The notes: generated by a model from the letters alone, not told the origin. Numbered from the stretch's first letter, positions 10,979 to 22,032 are shown. The stretch: DNA of 64,000 nt from Siphlonurus alternatus (GCA_949825025.1 OX463788.1:19657799-19721798), one strand, 5' to 3'. Made by a program: numbers and translations.

Positions 10979-13900
10979 CAAACCATTGGAAGTGAATGCA
11001 GTCCCAGCATGGCCTCAGTGCATGGATACCTGAAATGTACGAAAAATCCACAAAGAAACACGCGCTAATTTTTACGTACAGTAATAAAGATTGTTCTCAT
11101 TTGTCAAACATCGAAAGCAAAATAAAAACAATAATTTTTACAAACAGAAATATAGGCCGGTATACAGATATACAGCTAGCAAAATGAGAGGCTTATAAAA
11201 AAAAACTTACTAGGCTGACTAGCAGTAGGTTTTCACTACTTTTTAATGATTCCATTGAATAATTTATTAACTATTAAAGGAATTATTTTTATACCTCGTC
11301 ATAATTAAATAAATTAAGAACTGTTTTTACTTATCTGATAGAACTTCTCGTCGTGGTTTAATCTTCGATATTTTATGCGACTCCAAATCTGACATTTTGA
11401 AAACTCGACCGGCAAAAATGCAACATTGAATTTTCTCTTTTTACATCATAAAAAGTGCGAAAAAATTGCAAATATTAATTAACACTGGACAAACGAATGG
11501 TAACCTAACTTCATTGTAATTAACTATTTAATGTTCAGGAACTACAGTCTTTCAAACGTTAGAATACCCCTGTCAATCATCTTCGGCGTAGTGATTTGTA
11601 TTCTTCCGACCCGTGTTGCCAACAAAATACAAAAAAATAGTTCTTTCACTAGAAAAATAAAGTAGCTGAAAATAAATCAAAGACACTCGATACCTGTTGC
11701 ATACCCTGCTCAAAAAAATTGCGCAAGAACTTGACAAGTAATTGAGCAAGATCTTGCGCCGAAAAGCGCAAGATCTTGCACAAGTACGTCCTCAAGATCT
11801 TGCAAGATCTTGCGCAAGATCTTGCAAGATCTTGCACAAGATCTTGTGCAAGATCTTGCAAGATCTTACGCAAGATCTTGAAAGATCTTGCGTTAAACCG
11901 CAAGATCTTGCCCATCTACTTTTCGAAAAGCTCAAGAACTTGTGCAAGTCCATACCCAAGATCTTGCAAGATTTTTTTATCTTGTAAGATCTTATGCAAG
12001 ATCTTGCGCTGATGGCACAAGATCTTGTTCAAGATTTTGCAAGTTTACGCTTCAGATCTTGCAAGATCGTGTACAAGATCGTTCAAGATCTTGCTCAAGT
12101 TCGTCCTCAAGATCTTGCAAGATCTTGCGCAAGATCTTGAAAGATCTTGCACAAGATCTTGTGCAAGATCTTGCAAGATCTTATGCAAGATCTTGAAAGA
12201 TCTTGCGCCAAAAGAGCAAGATCTTGTGCACGATCTTGCAATATATTATGGGAGATCTTGCATGATCTTGAGGACATACTTGGGTAAGATCTTACCCACT
12301 AACTTGTCCACGATATGGAAAGATCTTAAGATATTCCATAAGAAACTTGTAGGCAGAAAACTCAGAGGTCCCATATTTATCATAAAACGTACTGGAAAAA
12401 ATAAAGAGTTAGTTATTCTTCTAAAATTCTGTAAAAAAATAAAGTGTTAGTTTTTATTTTTATTATTATTATTATTCTTTTTTTTAAGTGAGAAGTATAC
12501 TGGAAAAAATAAAATCAGTCAGTTATAGTTCTCGTTTTTATGCTGGTTTCATTACTAGAAAAATATTGATATAAATTTTTATATGAAATGAACATATTAA
12601 TTGATCTTCCTGCCTCCTTTATTCCATCTCTCCGTTCAATAATACTCCTTTTGGCCACGTACGCATTGTAACCCGGAACCTGGAAAAAAAAAAAAAAAAA
12701 ACTTGCGTAAGATCTTGCTCAAGAATTTTGATCACAGGGCTATATTATTATGCATGATTAACAAATAATGCACAAGGAAAACTCTGCACAGCAATGTTAA
12801 AAGAAAAACTTACAACCACAATATATGCATTTAAGCGTTAAAGTTATGCAAAGACATACAAAGAAATAATGAATGTTATGGCCAGTATGCATACATTTCA
12901 GTAGTGGTATGCATACCTTTATCAACATCATGCAAACCAAAATCAATGCTATGCCGTTGATTTATGCATATAACATCTATGTTTTGTCGGTCTGGTACCT
13001 TGATCAGTAATCTCATCATATTCCGCCGTTCCTTGGCGGTTTCGGCCATGTTTGCAAGCCATTCGGCAAACAGGAAGCAGATCCAGCCATCGAAATTTCA
13101 TTAAAAAAACACATAATTTTGTATGAGCTTAACAATATATTAAACAAAAACTACTATACATAAGTTTATGCTTACCTGGAACTGTGTAATAGCTAATAAT
13201 TAACACAAGTAAACACAAAATGAAGAAAATTTCCGGCTCCATGCAACTTCACCGGAACGTCATTTTTTCACAGCATTTTATAACGCATATCGTGTAGCAT
13301 TTGTTTTTAGCGCGCAATTTTGAAAACAAATCACAATTTACCGATCAAGCTGAAAATTTGTCTCCAGGGGTAAATTGACACACTGAATTTAATAATAGTG
13401 ATTAAATTAACCCCCGACTAACTATTAGGGGTGCTGCTACCCTATTAGTGTTAAATTATAAAAAAATATGCAATTTGATTTATTTGATTATTAATTTGTG
13501 TAAAAAAAATGAGAACAGTCGAAAAAAAAAATTGACCAATTAAACCCGTGTTCACCCAAGGGGAGGTTTTCACCCTTGCGTGTACAAGTTTCCAAAATCA
13601 CTATAATTTAAAGATTTAAACGTTGATTTCCGAAGGAAAAAAATCACAAAGCATACTGGTGATGTCAAAAAAATTACTGAAACACCCCTTTCCTCCGGGG
13701 GTGGTTTTTAAAATAATCTTGTGGTACATAGGAAATCACACGCAAGAATTTTTTCTTGTAAGATCTTGTTATGTAAGAAATAATTTCTTGAACAATTTTA
13801 CACTAGCTCATGAAACAATCTAACGAGAAATTTTTATCAATTTTGCAAGATTTTCTATTGTGCGTGAAATTTTTTCTTGTGCAATTCAGTTTGTTGCCAA

Positions 13901-15752
13901 AATATGACATCTTAAGAAAGAAATGACTTCCTGAACAAGATTTCAAACACACGTAAGATGGTAACTAGCTAATGAAATAATTTTACGATAAATTAGAAGA
14001 TTCGAACTGACGTGCAAGATTTAATTACCAACTTTCGTGTAATTTTTTCTTGCGCAAGTAAGTCAATTTCTTGCCAAGATATCAAATCTTAAGTAAGAGA
14101 TGAGTTCTTCAACAAGATTTACAATACACGCAAGATTGTAAAATAGCTCAAGAAATTATCTTTCCTGAAATTTTGATCACACGCGCAATATTTTTCAACT
14201 TGCGTGGAATTTTTCCTGCGCAAGTCATTTTCTTGCCAAGATGTAAAATCTTACGTAAGAAAGGGCTTCTTGAACAAGATTTTCAACACGCAAGAATATA
14301 AACCAGCTCAAGAAATAATCTTGCTAGAAATTTCAATCACACGCGCGAGATTTTTTATCTTGCGTGGAATTTATCTTGCGCAAGTCAATTTCTTGCCAAG
14401 ATGTGAAATCTTACGTAAGAAATGGCTTCTTGAACAAGATTTTCAACACACGCAAGATTGTAAAACAGCTCAAGAAATTATCTTGCCTGAAATTTTGATC
14501 ACACGCGCAATATTTTTCCACTTGCGTGGAATTTTTCCTGCGCAAGTCATTTTCTTGCCAAGATGTGAAATCTTACGTAAGAAATGGCTTCTTGAACAAG
14601 ATTTTCAACACACGCAAGAATATAAATTAGCTCAAGAAATAATCTTGCTAGAAATTTCAATCACACGCGCAAGATTTTTTATCTTGCGTGGAATTTATCT
14701 TGCGCAAGTCAATTTCTTGCCAAGATGTGAAATCTTACGTTAGAAATGGCTTCTTGAACAAGATTTTCAACACACGCAAGATTGTAAAACAGCTCAAGAA
14801 ATTATCTTGCCTGAAATTTTGATCACACGCGCAATATTTTTCCACTTGCGTGGAATTTTTCCTGCGCAAGTCATTTTCTTGCCAAGATGTGAAATCTTAC
14901 GTAAGAAATGGCTTCTTGAACAAGATGTTCAACACACGCAAGAATATAAACCAGCTCAAGAAATAATCTTGTTAGAAATTTCGATCATACGCGCAAGATT
15001 TTTTATCTTGCGTGGAATTTTTCTTGCGCAAGTCAGTTTCTTGCCAAGATGTAAAATCTTACGAAAGAAATTACTTCTTGAACAAGATTTTCAACATACG
15101 CAAGAAGGTATTTAGCTCAAGAAATAATCTTGCGAGAAATTCGATCACACGCGCAAGATGTAACATCTTGCGTGGAATTTGTTCTTGCGCAAGTCAGTTT
15201 CTTGCCAAGATTTTAAACCTTACGTAAGAAATGACTCCTTGAACAAGATTTCCAACTTGCTCAAGATCTTACAAAATCAAAATTATCTTATTTACAAAAA
15301 AAAATCACATTTTTTAATCAAAAATTATTTGTAGAAGGATAACATATATGCCAGACCACTTTTATACCATGTTTTGCCCCTTTCTTGGTCACTTTTTGTT
15401 TACCTTACAAGATCTTTTAAGATCTTACAAGAACTTGCGCAATTTTTTTGAGCAGGGTAATAATTGCTAAATTATTGAAACTTCTTTGCAATATTATCTG
15501 TCTCGACTTATGTGAAAATCTTCGTAAAATATGAACATATATTTCTGTCCACTAGCTCTATTGAAATTTTTTTAGTGTTGGCTGCCATTTTTTACAGCTG
15601 TTGCAGTTGATTGACAGGTCATCCATGAACTATTTTCCATGGGTATTCTAACGTTTGAAAGACTGTAGTAAAACTTCACTTAAACACCTCATAAATCACC
15701 ACATGCACACACGTACGTGGAGCTTTCTATAACCTCTCTGCGTCTCAGCCAT
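10979..15752 (-). CDS. Candidate small spliced gene inside element Z (family unknown)
   Basis: Three exons, read leftward. Exon 1, 15717-15752 (12 codons, MAETQRGYRKLH), has donor CAC|GTACGT. Exon 2, 11331-11388, follows ATGTCAG, contains YRRLNHDEKFYQI, and ends ATAA|GTAAAA. Exon 3, 10979-11029, follows CATTTCAG, contains LRPCWDCIHFQWF, and ends TTTG|GTGAGC. Phases are 0, then 1, then 1, and the joined frame is open. The gene in element X has the same phase-1 boundary after an FY-QI-S-like motif and a W-D-x-I in the following exon, which argues against chance. The 4-kb intron 1 is mostly a MITE with Y inside it. The 3' exon was not found. Product unknown; no transposase motif recognised. Confidence 0.4.
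11725..12330. repeat. CAAGATCTTG palindrome array (left end of Y)
   Basis: Dozens of overlapping copies of the 10-bp perfect palindrome CAAGATCTTG and near variants, such as GCAAGATCTTGC. Because the motif is palindromic and stop-poor, several open frames appear on both strands; I do not regard them as genes. Confidence 0.95.
13176..13242 (-). CDS. Candidate first exon in the core of Y
   Basis: ATG at 13242 opens MEPEIFFILCLLVLIISYY and reaches a consensus donor, TTCCAG|GTAAGC. The peptide looks like a signal anchor or signal peptide. ACCGGAAC and CCGGAAAT ETS-like blocks lie around the start. An open stretch on the same strand farther left (about 12887-13054, MAETAKERRNMM) could be a later exon, but no acceptor was found. 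The central position and strong donor parallel the genes in X and Z; sequence similarity is not evident. Confidence 0.25.
13890..15250. repeat. 162-bp satellite with dimeric higher-order structure (right end of Y)
   Basis: Units begin CAAGTCA(A/T)TTTCTTGCCA at 14221, 14381, 14543, 14705, 14867, 15029 and 15190, with spacings of 160-162 bp; older, more diverged units lie to the left. Two types alternate for the first five: one with CAAGAATATAAACCAGCTCA, the other with CAAGATTGTAAAACAGCTCA. This gives a 324-bp dimer. Because 162 is divisible by three, long repetitive open frames (54-residue period) appear. I treat them as a by-product. Confidence 0.9.
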
Positions 15753-15783
15753 CTTGTGTTACTACCAACCGCCAAGTCATATG

Positions 15784-15792
15784 ACTTCCGGT
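15784..15792 (-). promoter_or_regulatory. ETS-family site upstream of the Z gene
   Basis: On the minus strand ACCGGAAGT, the canonical ETS/GABP core-promoter motif, lies about 30 bp before the candidate start in AAGATGGCTG, which itself resembles a YY1 initiator context. An E-box-like CACATGAC is adjacent. Function inferred from motifs. Confidence 0.35.
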
Positions 15793-16502
15793 CATGTGAC
15801 CAGATTTGTAGAACATTTTTTTCAGGAAGTCGATCCCCTCATGCATATTCAGCATTTTCACACTTTTCCATGCACTTTCACCCATTTGTCGACCAACATT
15901 TTTCATTAAGTCCCTTCATGCATATCCACGCATTTTCACACTTTTTCACGCACTTTCACCCATTTGTTGACCTTTTTTTTTTTAATAAAGACCACTAATG
16001 TATTTTCACGCATTTTCACACATTTTCACGCACTTCAACCATTTGTCGCGACTAATTTTTTTCCTATATAAGTCCCCTCACATGAATAACATTTTTTCAC
16101 GCCTTGTTCCATGACGTCACTTGCTGGTCATGGGACGTCAAATTTCCTACTGAGAGATGCTAGCTGAAAATATGTTAAAATACATTTAATATGAACTAAA
16201 GGATGTTGTTAAAAAAATTGTCGAACAAAATAGTTCAAAGTGCGTGAAAATGTGTGAAAATGCGTGAAAAAACATTAGGGGTCTTTACTAAAAAAAATGG
16301 TCAACAAATGGGTGAAAAAGTGTGTCAAAATATGTCAAAATGTGTCAATTTGCATGAGGGGACTTTATGAAAAAAAAAAAAGGTCAACAAATTGGTGAAA
16401 ATGCGTCAAAATATGTCAATTTGCATGAAGGGACTTTATAAAAAAAAAAAAAGGTCAACAAATTGGTGAAAATGCGTCAAAATATGTCAATTTGCATGAG
16501 GG

Positions 16503-17740
16503 CCCTGACTCCACGGCACAGTTGGGCACAGTTAGGTGCCAAGTTCAATCTTGTGTTCTATTAACATTGTAATTTGAACTTGGCAGCCCGGTTGTTAATC
16601 CCCTTGTGCTTCGGCGCAATTGTGAAATTCACAGAGGTACCTAGTCAAAGACACTTGGCTGAACTGTGATTCTCACAAAATGGCCGAACTGTGAAAATCA
16701 CAGTTCGACCAATGGTTTAGACTTGGTAGCTCTCCCCCGCCCCTTCTCCTTATTAATTTTTTATTTTTTCATTTCATTAAAGCTAATTAAGTTAACGTAT
16801 TACTAAAAAAATGTAGTTTTTTAAATATTTTTATTTTATCATGGTAATTAACAGAGTACTCTAGCATAAAAAATTAAAACATTGATGCTAGCAGCTGCAA
16901 CTCTTTTGTCTCTATCCCGCATATTGGCGGCCATGATGTCTGGTGATAGAATCCACTAATCAGCATTTCATGCAGCAGAGTTGAATTCATTGCCTGTAAA
17001 ATTATGAAAATGAGATTATAACACACATATGAAAAGATTTTGTAAATATTTAACTCACCACATAAGTAGCTAGCCTGGGCATAACTTCCTCAGTGTTGAA
17101 AGAAAAGAGAGAATTCAAGGGGGCGGGCTGGGCTGGAGAAAGAAAAGCTATGATAGGGCCTCTCATGATGTTAGAATTTGTAATAATCACTGTAAAAAAG
17201 AAGCAATTTATTAGAAAAAAAAGAACTTTGCTATTTCAATATACTTTTTAATATATTTCTTACCTTCTTTAAAGACTGCAAAGCAGACTTTTCCAATAAA
17301 AAAGAGACAGCATCTCTGTTTTTGTTGACAATGACACCCATATCATATGTTGTATGTTGCTTTTTTTTTTCTTACTTCAATTTTTTAGAAACAGATGGCG
17401 CTACCATCCGGGTATAAATTTTTTCAAAGTCCAAAATTAATAAATAAATTTGATAATAATTAGATATATTGCCAATGTAGTTTATTTAATGAAAAAAAAT
17501 ATCAGTTGGATATTATATATATCAATTAAAGCATCATTTAAGCCCCTTCTAGTTCATAGTCGATACAACTTCAAAGAGTGTATTCAATGTGCCAAGTTAC
17601 GCCAAGTTTAGAAAGCTAGGATGCTCTGGGGTACCTAATATAAACACTGTGCCCTACTGGATACTCATGGGCATTACAGCTTACCTAACTGTGAACCTTA
17701 ACTGTGCCCAATTGTGCCCTACTGTGCCGTGGAGTCAGGG
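16503..17740. mobile_element. Element W: transposon nested in Z's right array
   Basis: Ends are a perfect 20-bp inverted repeat, CCCTGACTCCACGGCACAGT. It interrupts an array unit whose intact neighbours read GCATGAGGGGACTTTATG. Comparison implies a 3-bp GGG duplication, although the G run leaves the exact edge ambiguous. CACAGTT/CCCAATTGTG blocks recur near both ends. The core has exon-like blocks on the minus strand. A 3-bp duplication would fit PIF/Harbinger or CACTA-type elements; no transposase recognised. Confidence 0.75.
16880..17310 (-). other. Exon-like blocks inside W
   Basis: Read leftward: a block ending TTTAAAGAAG|GTAAGA (donor near 17268); a block after TTTTTTACAG with the open frame IITNSNIMRGPIIAFLSPA and ending TTATGTG|GTGAGT (donor near 17058); and a block after ATAATTTTACAG opening AMNSTLLHEMLISGFYHQ and reaching a stop near 16882. 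The last two join in frame across consensus sites. The first joins only in a frame with an upstream stop and no clear start. It may be a captured host gene fragment or the element's own gene; product unknown. Confidence 0.3.
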
Positions 17741-18302
17741 GGGGACTTTATGAAAAAAAAATTGTCAACAAATTGGTGAAAATGCGTCAAAATATGTCAA
17801 TAATGTGTCAATTTGCATGAGGGGACTTTATGAAAAAAAAATGGTCAGCAAATTGGTGAAAATGCGTCAAAATATGTCAAAATGTATCAATTTGCATGAG
17901 GGGACTTTATGAAAAAAATTGGTTGACAAATAGGTGAATGTGCATGAAAAAGTTTCAAAGTGAGTGAACGTACTTTGCATCAAACTGCATGGCTGAAAGT
18001 ACGTCAGTATATATATACATGAACTGACTTTATAAAAAATGTTGGATCATAATTGGATGAAACTGCGTGAAAATTCATGAAAATGGGCGAGTGGAATCAA
18101 CTCAATTTGCATCAATAGAGGTGAAGTTGATACTAAATTAAAAATATGTCAATTTATGTGAAAATGCGTGGAGTTGCTCTAGTCAACTATGTGAATATTA
18201 ATCAGTATATATGTCAATATGGATGGGTGAAATTGCTTGAAATACACTTATTTTGATAAATTATTAAACATTTGTTAAAATGCGTGAATGGATCGAAAAT
18301 TC

Positions 18303-18687
18303 TAACTAGATTTTTCAATAAGAAACTTGCAATAGGGTATTGTTTAATTAAAACAATATATGTACTGAATAGCGAAAGCTAAATAAAGATTATTTCAATT
18401 TCAATGTTGCATGTCCAATAATTGTATTTTTTTTTTGTTCGATATATGATACTCGTTTAGTTCCCCATGATTCATTTTAGTTTTGACCGTCAATAAAATT
18501 TTAGCATGCTGGGCCGGCTATAATTTATATTTATAGCTGCATACATGCATATATATAATATATTATAATATATATTCATGATGGTTCATGCTGTGGGGGC
18601 TCCCTGTTATAGCTGCATGGATTTGAGTCTAAGTCTTTATTATACAGATATATGTCAATGAAATGACAAAAAAAAAATTATCTAAAA
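18303..18687. other. Unassigned AT-rich stretch
   Basis: TA-rich sequence with no gene or repeat arm recognised. Confidence 0.5.
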
Positions 18688-18932
18688 ATTACAGTATAAC
18701 AGATTTTTATAGTTTACGTCTATATATTGACAGTTCAGTAGACTAGATGGCACACAAAAGATATATCAGCCAATTAATGAAAAGGTGGACAGTTGTCATT
18801 CTTATAGTCTTAATTTTCACTGGCTGGATATCCCCCGCGCTGTTTAGTCTACAGACAGAACTGTCTAGAGGTTCTAGACTGAATTAACTGTCAATAATAG
18901 AGGTAAACTAAGATATGTAATACTGTAACTAG
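18688..18932. mobile_element. Small foldback with TTACAGTAT ends
   Basis: TTACAGTATAAC near 18688 mirrors ATACTGTAA near 18927, with internal inverted blocks TTGACAGTTCAGTAGACTAG and TCTAGACTGAATTAACTGTC. Size about 245 bp. No coding sequence. Confidence 0.5.
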
Positions 18933-19691
18933 GAAACACGGATCAGCTGACTCAATGTTAAAATAATCCCACACTTGAAAATTATGAAAAAAAAATTAAA
19001 ATGTTCTTCTCTACATCCCCTAATCAGTAGGTAAAATATCAGGTATAGAAATTCGAGCTAGTTTTTTAGTTATGAACTTTTAAAGTTGACTAATTTAACA
19101 TGGAAGTTTAAGTTTTCCATGTTAAAGAAGTCAACTTTAAAAATTCATAACTCAAAAACTAGCTCGAATTTGTATACCTGATATTTTAGCCACTGATAGG
19201 GGATGTAGAGGAGAACATTTTAAGGGTAAGATAACACGAACAATCGATTGTTGTAGTCCCATTTGATCAACATGTAAACCTTAGCAACCTCATAATGCTT
19301 CTGAATTTTTTTTGAGAGACAGTTCTTGACACCAAAAAAATATGGAAAAACATTTCAAAACAATCAGACGATCCAATTTTTTTAAATTAATTTCTTAGTT
19401 TAGGTCTCCATGGGAATTATAAGCCCTTTACTGAAAATTTAAAAAATTCATTTAAAAAAATTGGATCGTCCGATTGTTTTGAAATTTTTTCCACATTTTT
19501 TTGGTGCTAAGAACTGTCTCTAAAAAAAAAAAAAAAAAATCAGAATTATTATGAGGTTGCTAAGGTTTACATGTTAATCAAATTGGACTATCAACAATCG
19601 ATTTTTCGTGTTATCTTACCCTTAATTTTTTTTCATAAATTTCATGTGGATTATCTTAACATTGAGTCAGCTGATCCGTGTTACCTTACCC
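18930..19691. mobile_element. Foldback MITE family C, copy 1, split by family D
   Basis: Left part ACACGGATCAGCTGACTCAA returns inverted near 19660, with long arms including AGTAGGTAAAATATCAGGTA and CGAGCTAGTTTTT. The right end is followed by TTAA (19692-19695); the left end is decayed. A family D element sits in the right arm. Confidence 0.8.
19224..19621. mobile_element. Foldback MITE family D inserted in family C
   Basis: Ends GGGTAAGATAACACGAACAA / complement, flanked by TTAA at 19220-19223 and 19622-19625. Family C copy 2 shows the same position empty (CATTTTAATTTT at 24373-24384), which supports a TTAA target duplication. Arms of about 180 bp include AACAATCGAT and TTGGATCGTC blocks. 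Confidence 0.88.
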
Positions 19692-19695
19692 TTAA

Positions 19696-21384
19696 TTGAT
19701 TGATGGCTTAATTGACATAAAAAACAAAAACTACAAAAGAAAATGAAAGACATGAGAAAGAAAATGTTTGATCATATTGCTTTTATTGCAAAATACAGCA
19801 ATAGTTATAATACAATTATTAACACAAATGTCAGTCAAATATATATTATAATGAGATTAATAAATAACTGATTTTATAAACTCCAGATTCATAATAATTA
19901 ATAAAAAAAGTGATATAATATTAATGTATAAAAAAAGACAAAACATAAAAAAAAGCAATACACAATAAAGGAGATTATTATACTGCTAGACTTAAGAAAT
20001 GTTGTAGGCTATATAATCAATGTAATTAAGAGGTAAAGAATATCATTAATGAAAGTGAATTAAGTGCATATAAAACTACAATTTTACATTTTAAACTAAC
20101 ACACCCAACACCCAGCAACTATAATATTACTAAACTTTTTCCAGTTTAAGTTTCAAGGAATTTATCAAAACATCTGACTGCAGGAGTATACTTGAAATGT
20201 TAAAAAAAAAAGTAAATAAATAAATAAAAAAAACAAAACAAATAAAATAATAATAATAACGAGCAAACCACTCTCTCAGATCAATACTGCATGGGTACAA
20301 ATAGAACCATTAAATTTAAAAATTAGTCTCTTACTACATGTCATAAATATTCTAATAAATAGGTCATGAATATTATATAATGCAGTATAGCATCTAGGGG
20401 CCTAGCTATATGGGCAACCTAGAGGGGGCTCATGGCCAGCTCGGTCCCTTCAGAAAGGCACTTCCCAATGATCAGGGACCCCCTTTGCCAACCAGCCCAA
20501 TCTCACAATTTGAGGTTACACCACTGTCATTCATCATCTACTTAGACTTACTATAGAAAATTCTGAAAACTCTTTTAAGATTCAATTTTTCAGCAGCTGC
20601 ATGAAACATTAAGCATAAGCTGCTTCCATTAACGTACTTGAAATTCTTTGTATCTTTGAAACATATGGCGAGAATATCAAATGGAGATTAAAAAAAGATG
20701 CATGTACAAAAATAAAGTGATAAAGGAGAATATTATAATAGGTCCTGGGACACAATTTAAAGCAAACATGGATTCTGTACCCAATTCTATGAAAATAGTA
20801 GTAATACGGTTCATAGATTCTAACAATACAACAGTACAGCTGTACTTAATACAGATTCAGTTTAAAATAGGGATTATCCCACCCTCTACCGTTTTCAAGT
20901 GTTAAAAAAAAAAAAGGATGTTTGCATTTTGTCACAGCTTATTACATTTTAATACGGAGCAGCGGAGCTTTCATAAATTTGTCAAGAATATATGCATAAT
21001 TAATTATATGCAAGTTTTGTTACACGAGAGCTTAGTGACCCAAAACAAATAAACAGGTTTTACACTGGTGTTAATATGTACTGAAGGAAAATCAGAATGG
21101 ACATTTCATAAAGAGTAGATTTTTTCCCTCTTCTATTAATCACCAAGCTTGTAAGTTTTACAAACATATTATCACCTCAGAATATAAAATTATGTAATAG
21201 ATGAAGTTTATTTCGAGGATGCAGCGGCAAAAATGACTAACAGGATTGGCAAAAATGAAACAGGTTTCATGTCTAATCCTGTTAGTCATTTTTGCCACGT
21301 CGTCAATTTGTACATGAAATATAAAACCAAAAAATGTGTACATGATCTCTAAACGTAAAAAATAATATCATAATAATTCAAGTT
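19696..21384. other. Tetraspanin downstream flank
   Basis: AT-rich, with no coding exon recognised. It probably includes the tetraspanin 3' UTR, but no polyadenylation site can be assigned with confidence. It holds the hairpin at 21226-21296. Confidence 0.4.
21226..21296. repeat. Perfect 22-bp stem hairpin
   Basis: GGCAAAAATGACTAACAGGA with TT at 21226-21247 pairs perfectly with its complement at 21275-21296, across a 27-nt loop. It may be a remnant of a tiny MITE or an RNA hairpin in the tetraspanin 3' UTR. Confidence 0.8.
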
Positions 21385-21690
21385 AATATCTTTGAGGCCA
21401 TTTTACCCTTTTGGGTGTGGCCAGGTATTTAACCTTGTGTTTAAGAGTTATCTTGCGACCGAGCTGGGGCTTACCAGACCTCAGAACTTTTTCCTGCACT
21501 CTTCTGGGCTCCTACTACCAGATCTACAAGCACTGTAGGGCAGTGAAGTAAAGACAGCCGTAAGCTGCCTTCACCAACTCCATCATGAATGTAATAATTA
21601 GTTACACCCATCCCAAGTCACGAAAAGTCTGCTGTGTTCGGGAATTGAACCGGGGACCTCTAGGACCAAAGATTTTACTACACCACAGAG
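21385..21690 (-). repeat. tRNA-derived SINE
   Basis: On the minus strand, TGTGGTGTAGTAAAATCTTT resembles a pol III A box and GGTTCAATTCCCG a B box, about 25 bp apart. A body of about 230 bp follows, with CTTGTAGATCTGGTAGTAGG and GGCCACACCCAAAAGGGTAA. It is not a functional tRNA because the cloverleaf is incomplete. Confidence 0.6.
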
Positions 21691-22032
21691 AAGGTTATAT
21701 GTGGTGTTTAAAACACTTATATATATTCTGAAGTGACGATATTTGTGCTTGGCAATATGTTTCAGATAAAATATAATTTTAAATCCATGAGAACATGGTT
21801 TGCAATTCAATTAAAAACTTTGAAATAGATAATACAGAAAAAAATAATAGTAATAAATCTAAATACAGTGTATTTAAAACAGCAGATGCATAAAATGTTT
21901 ACAATTTTACAAGAGATACTGTACCAGACCTGCAAATATAAAAGCTCCTTACCACTATAGCTACCATACCATAACAAATATTTGTGCAACAGGAGAGACA
22001 GGTTTATTTAACACTTGTGGATGTAAACCTTT

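Larger units (their letters stand above)
11704..15457. mobile_element. Element Y: 3.75-kb transposon with CAAGATCTTG arrays
   Basis: The ends are perfect inverted repeats for 24 bp, beginning CCCTGCTCAAAAAAATTG. The element is flanked by TA on both sides (11702-11703, 15458-15459). The intact 371-bp MITE at 49652-50022 shows the same site empty, with a single TA, so boundaries and a 2-bp TA duplication are directly supported. The left array (about 11725-12330) is packed with the palindrome CAAGATCTTG; the right array (about 13740-15440) has 162-bp units. The core (12330-13740) has a candidate first exon. TA targets suit the Tc1/mariner or a related superfamily, but no transposase was seen. 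Confidence 0.88.
11542..15668. mobile_element. 371-bp MITE, copy 1, split by element Y
   Basis: Terminal inverted repeat CTACAGTCTTTCAAACGTTA at 11542 and its complement ending at 15668. Without the inserted element Y and one TA copy, 162 + 209 = 371 bp remain, exactly the length of the intact copy at 49652-50022. No target duplication of this MITE itself is evident. Confidence 0.9.
10485..18300. mobile_element. Element Z: composite with TTTCACGC subterminal arrays
   Basis: The left array (10485-10955) repeats TTTTTCACGAACTTTCACGC with AAGTCC spacers, in roughly 80-bp units. 15840-16110 holds related units in the same orientation. 16215-18300 holds them inverted (GTGAAAATGCGTCAAAATAT, TTGCATGAGGGGACTTTA). 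Between them lies a minus-strand spliced gene, interrupted by a 371-bp MITE carrying element Y. Element W sits in the right array. Outer boundaries are approximate because no clean terminal repeats were found; more than one element may be combined here. Confidence 0.5.

Noticed and set aside
11649..12450. Several overlapping open frames of 80-141 codons on both strands
   Set aside because: They translate the CAAGATCTTG palindrome (repeating Lys-Ile-Leu / Arg-Ser-Cys / Gln-Asp-Leu); open in many frames because the repeat lacks stops.
14204..15227. Repetitive protein frames of 179 and 102 codons with a 54-residue period
   Set aside because: They follow from the 162-bp satellite period being a multiple of three; no start context, splice signals or known fold, and they sit in a transposon end array.
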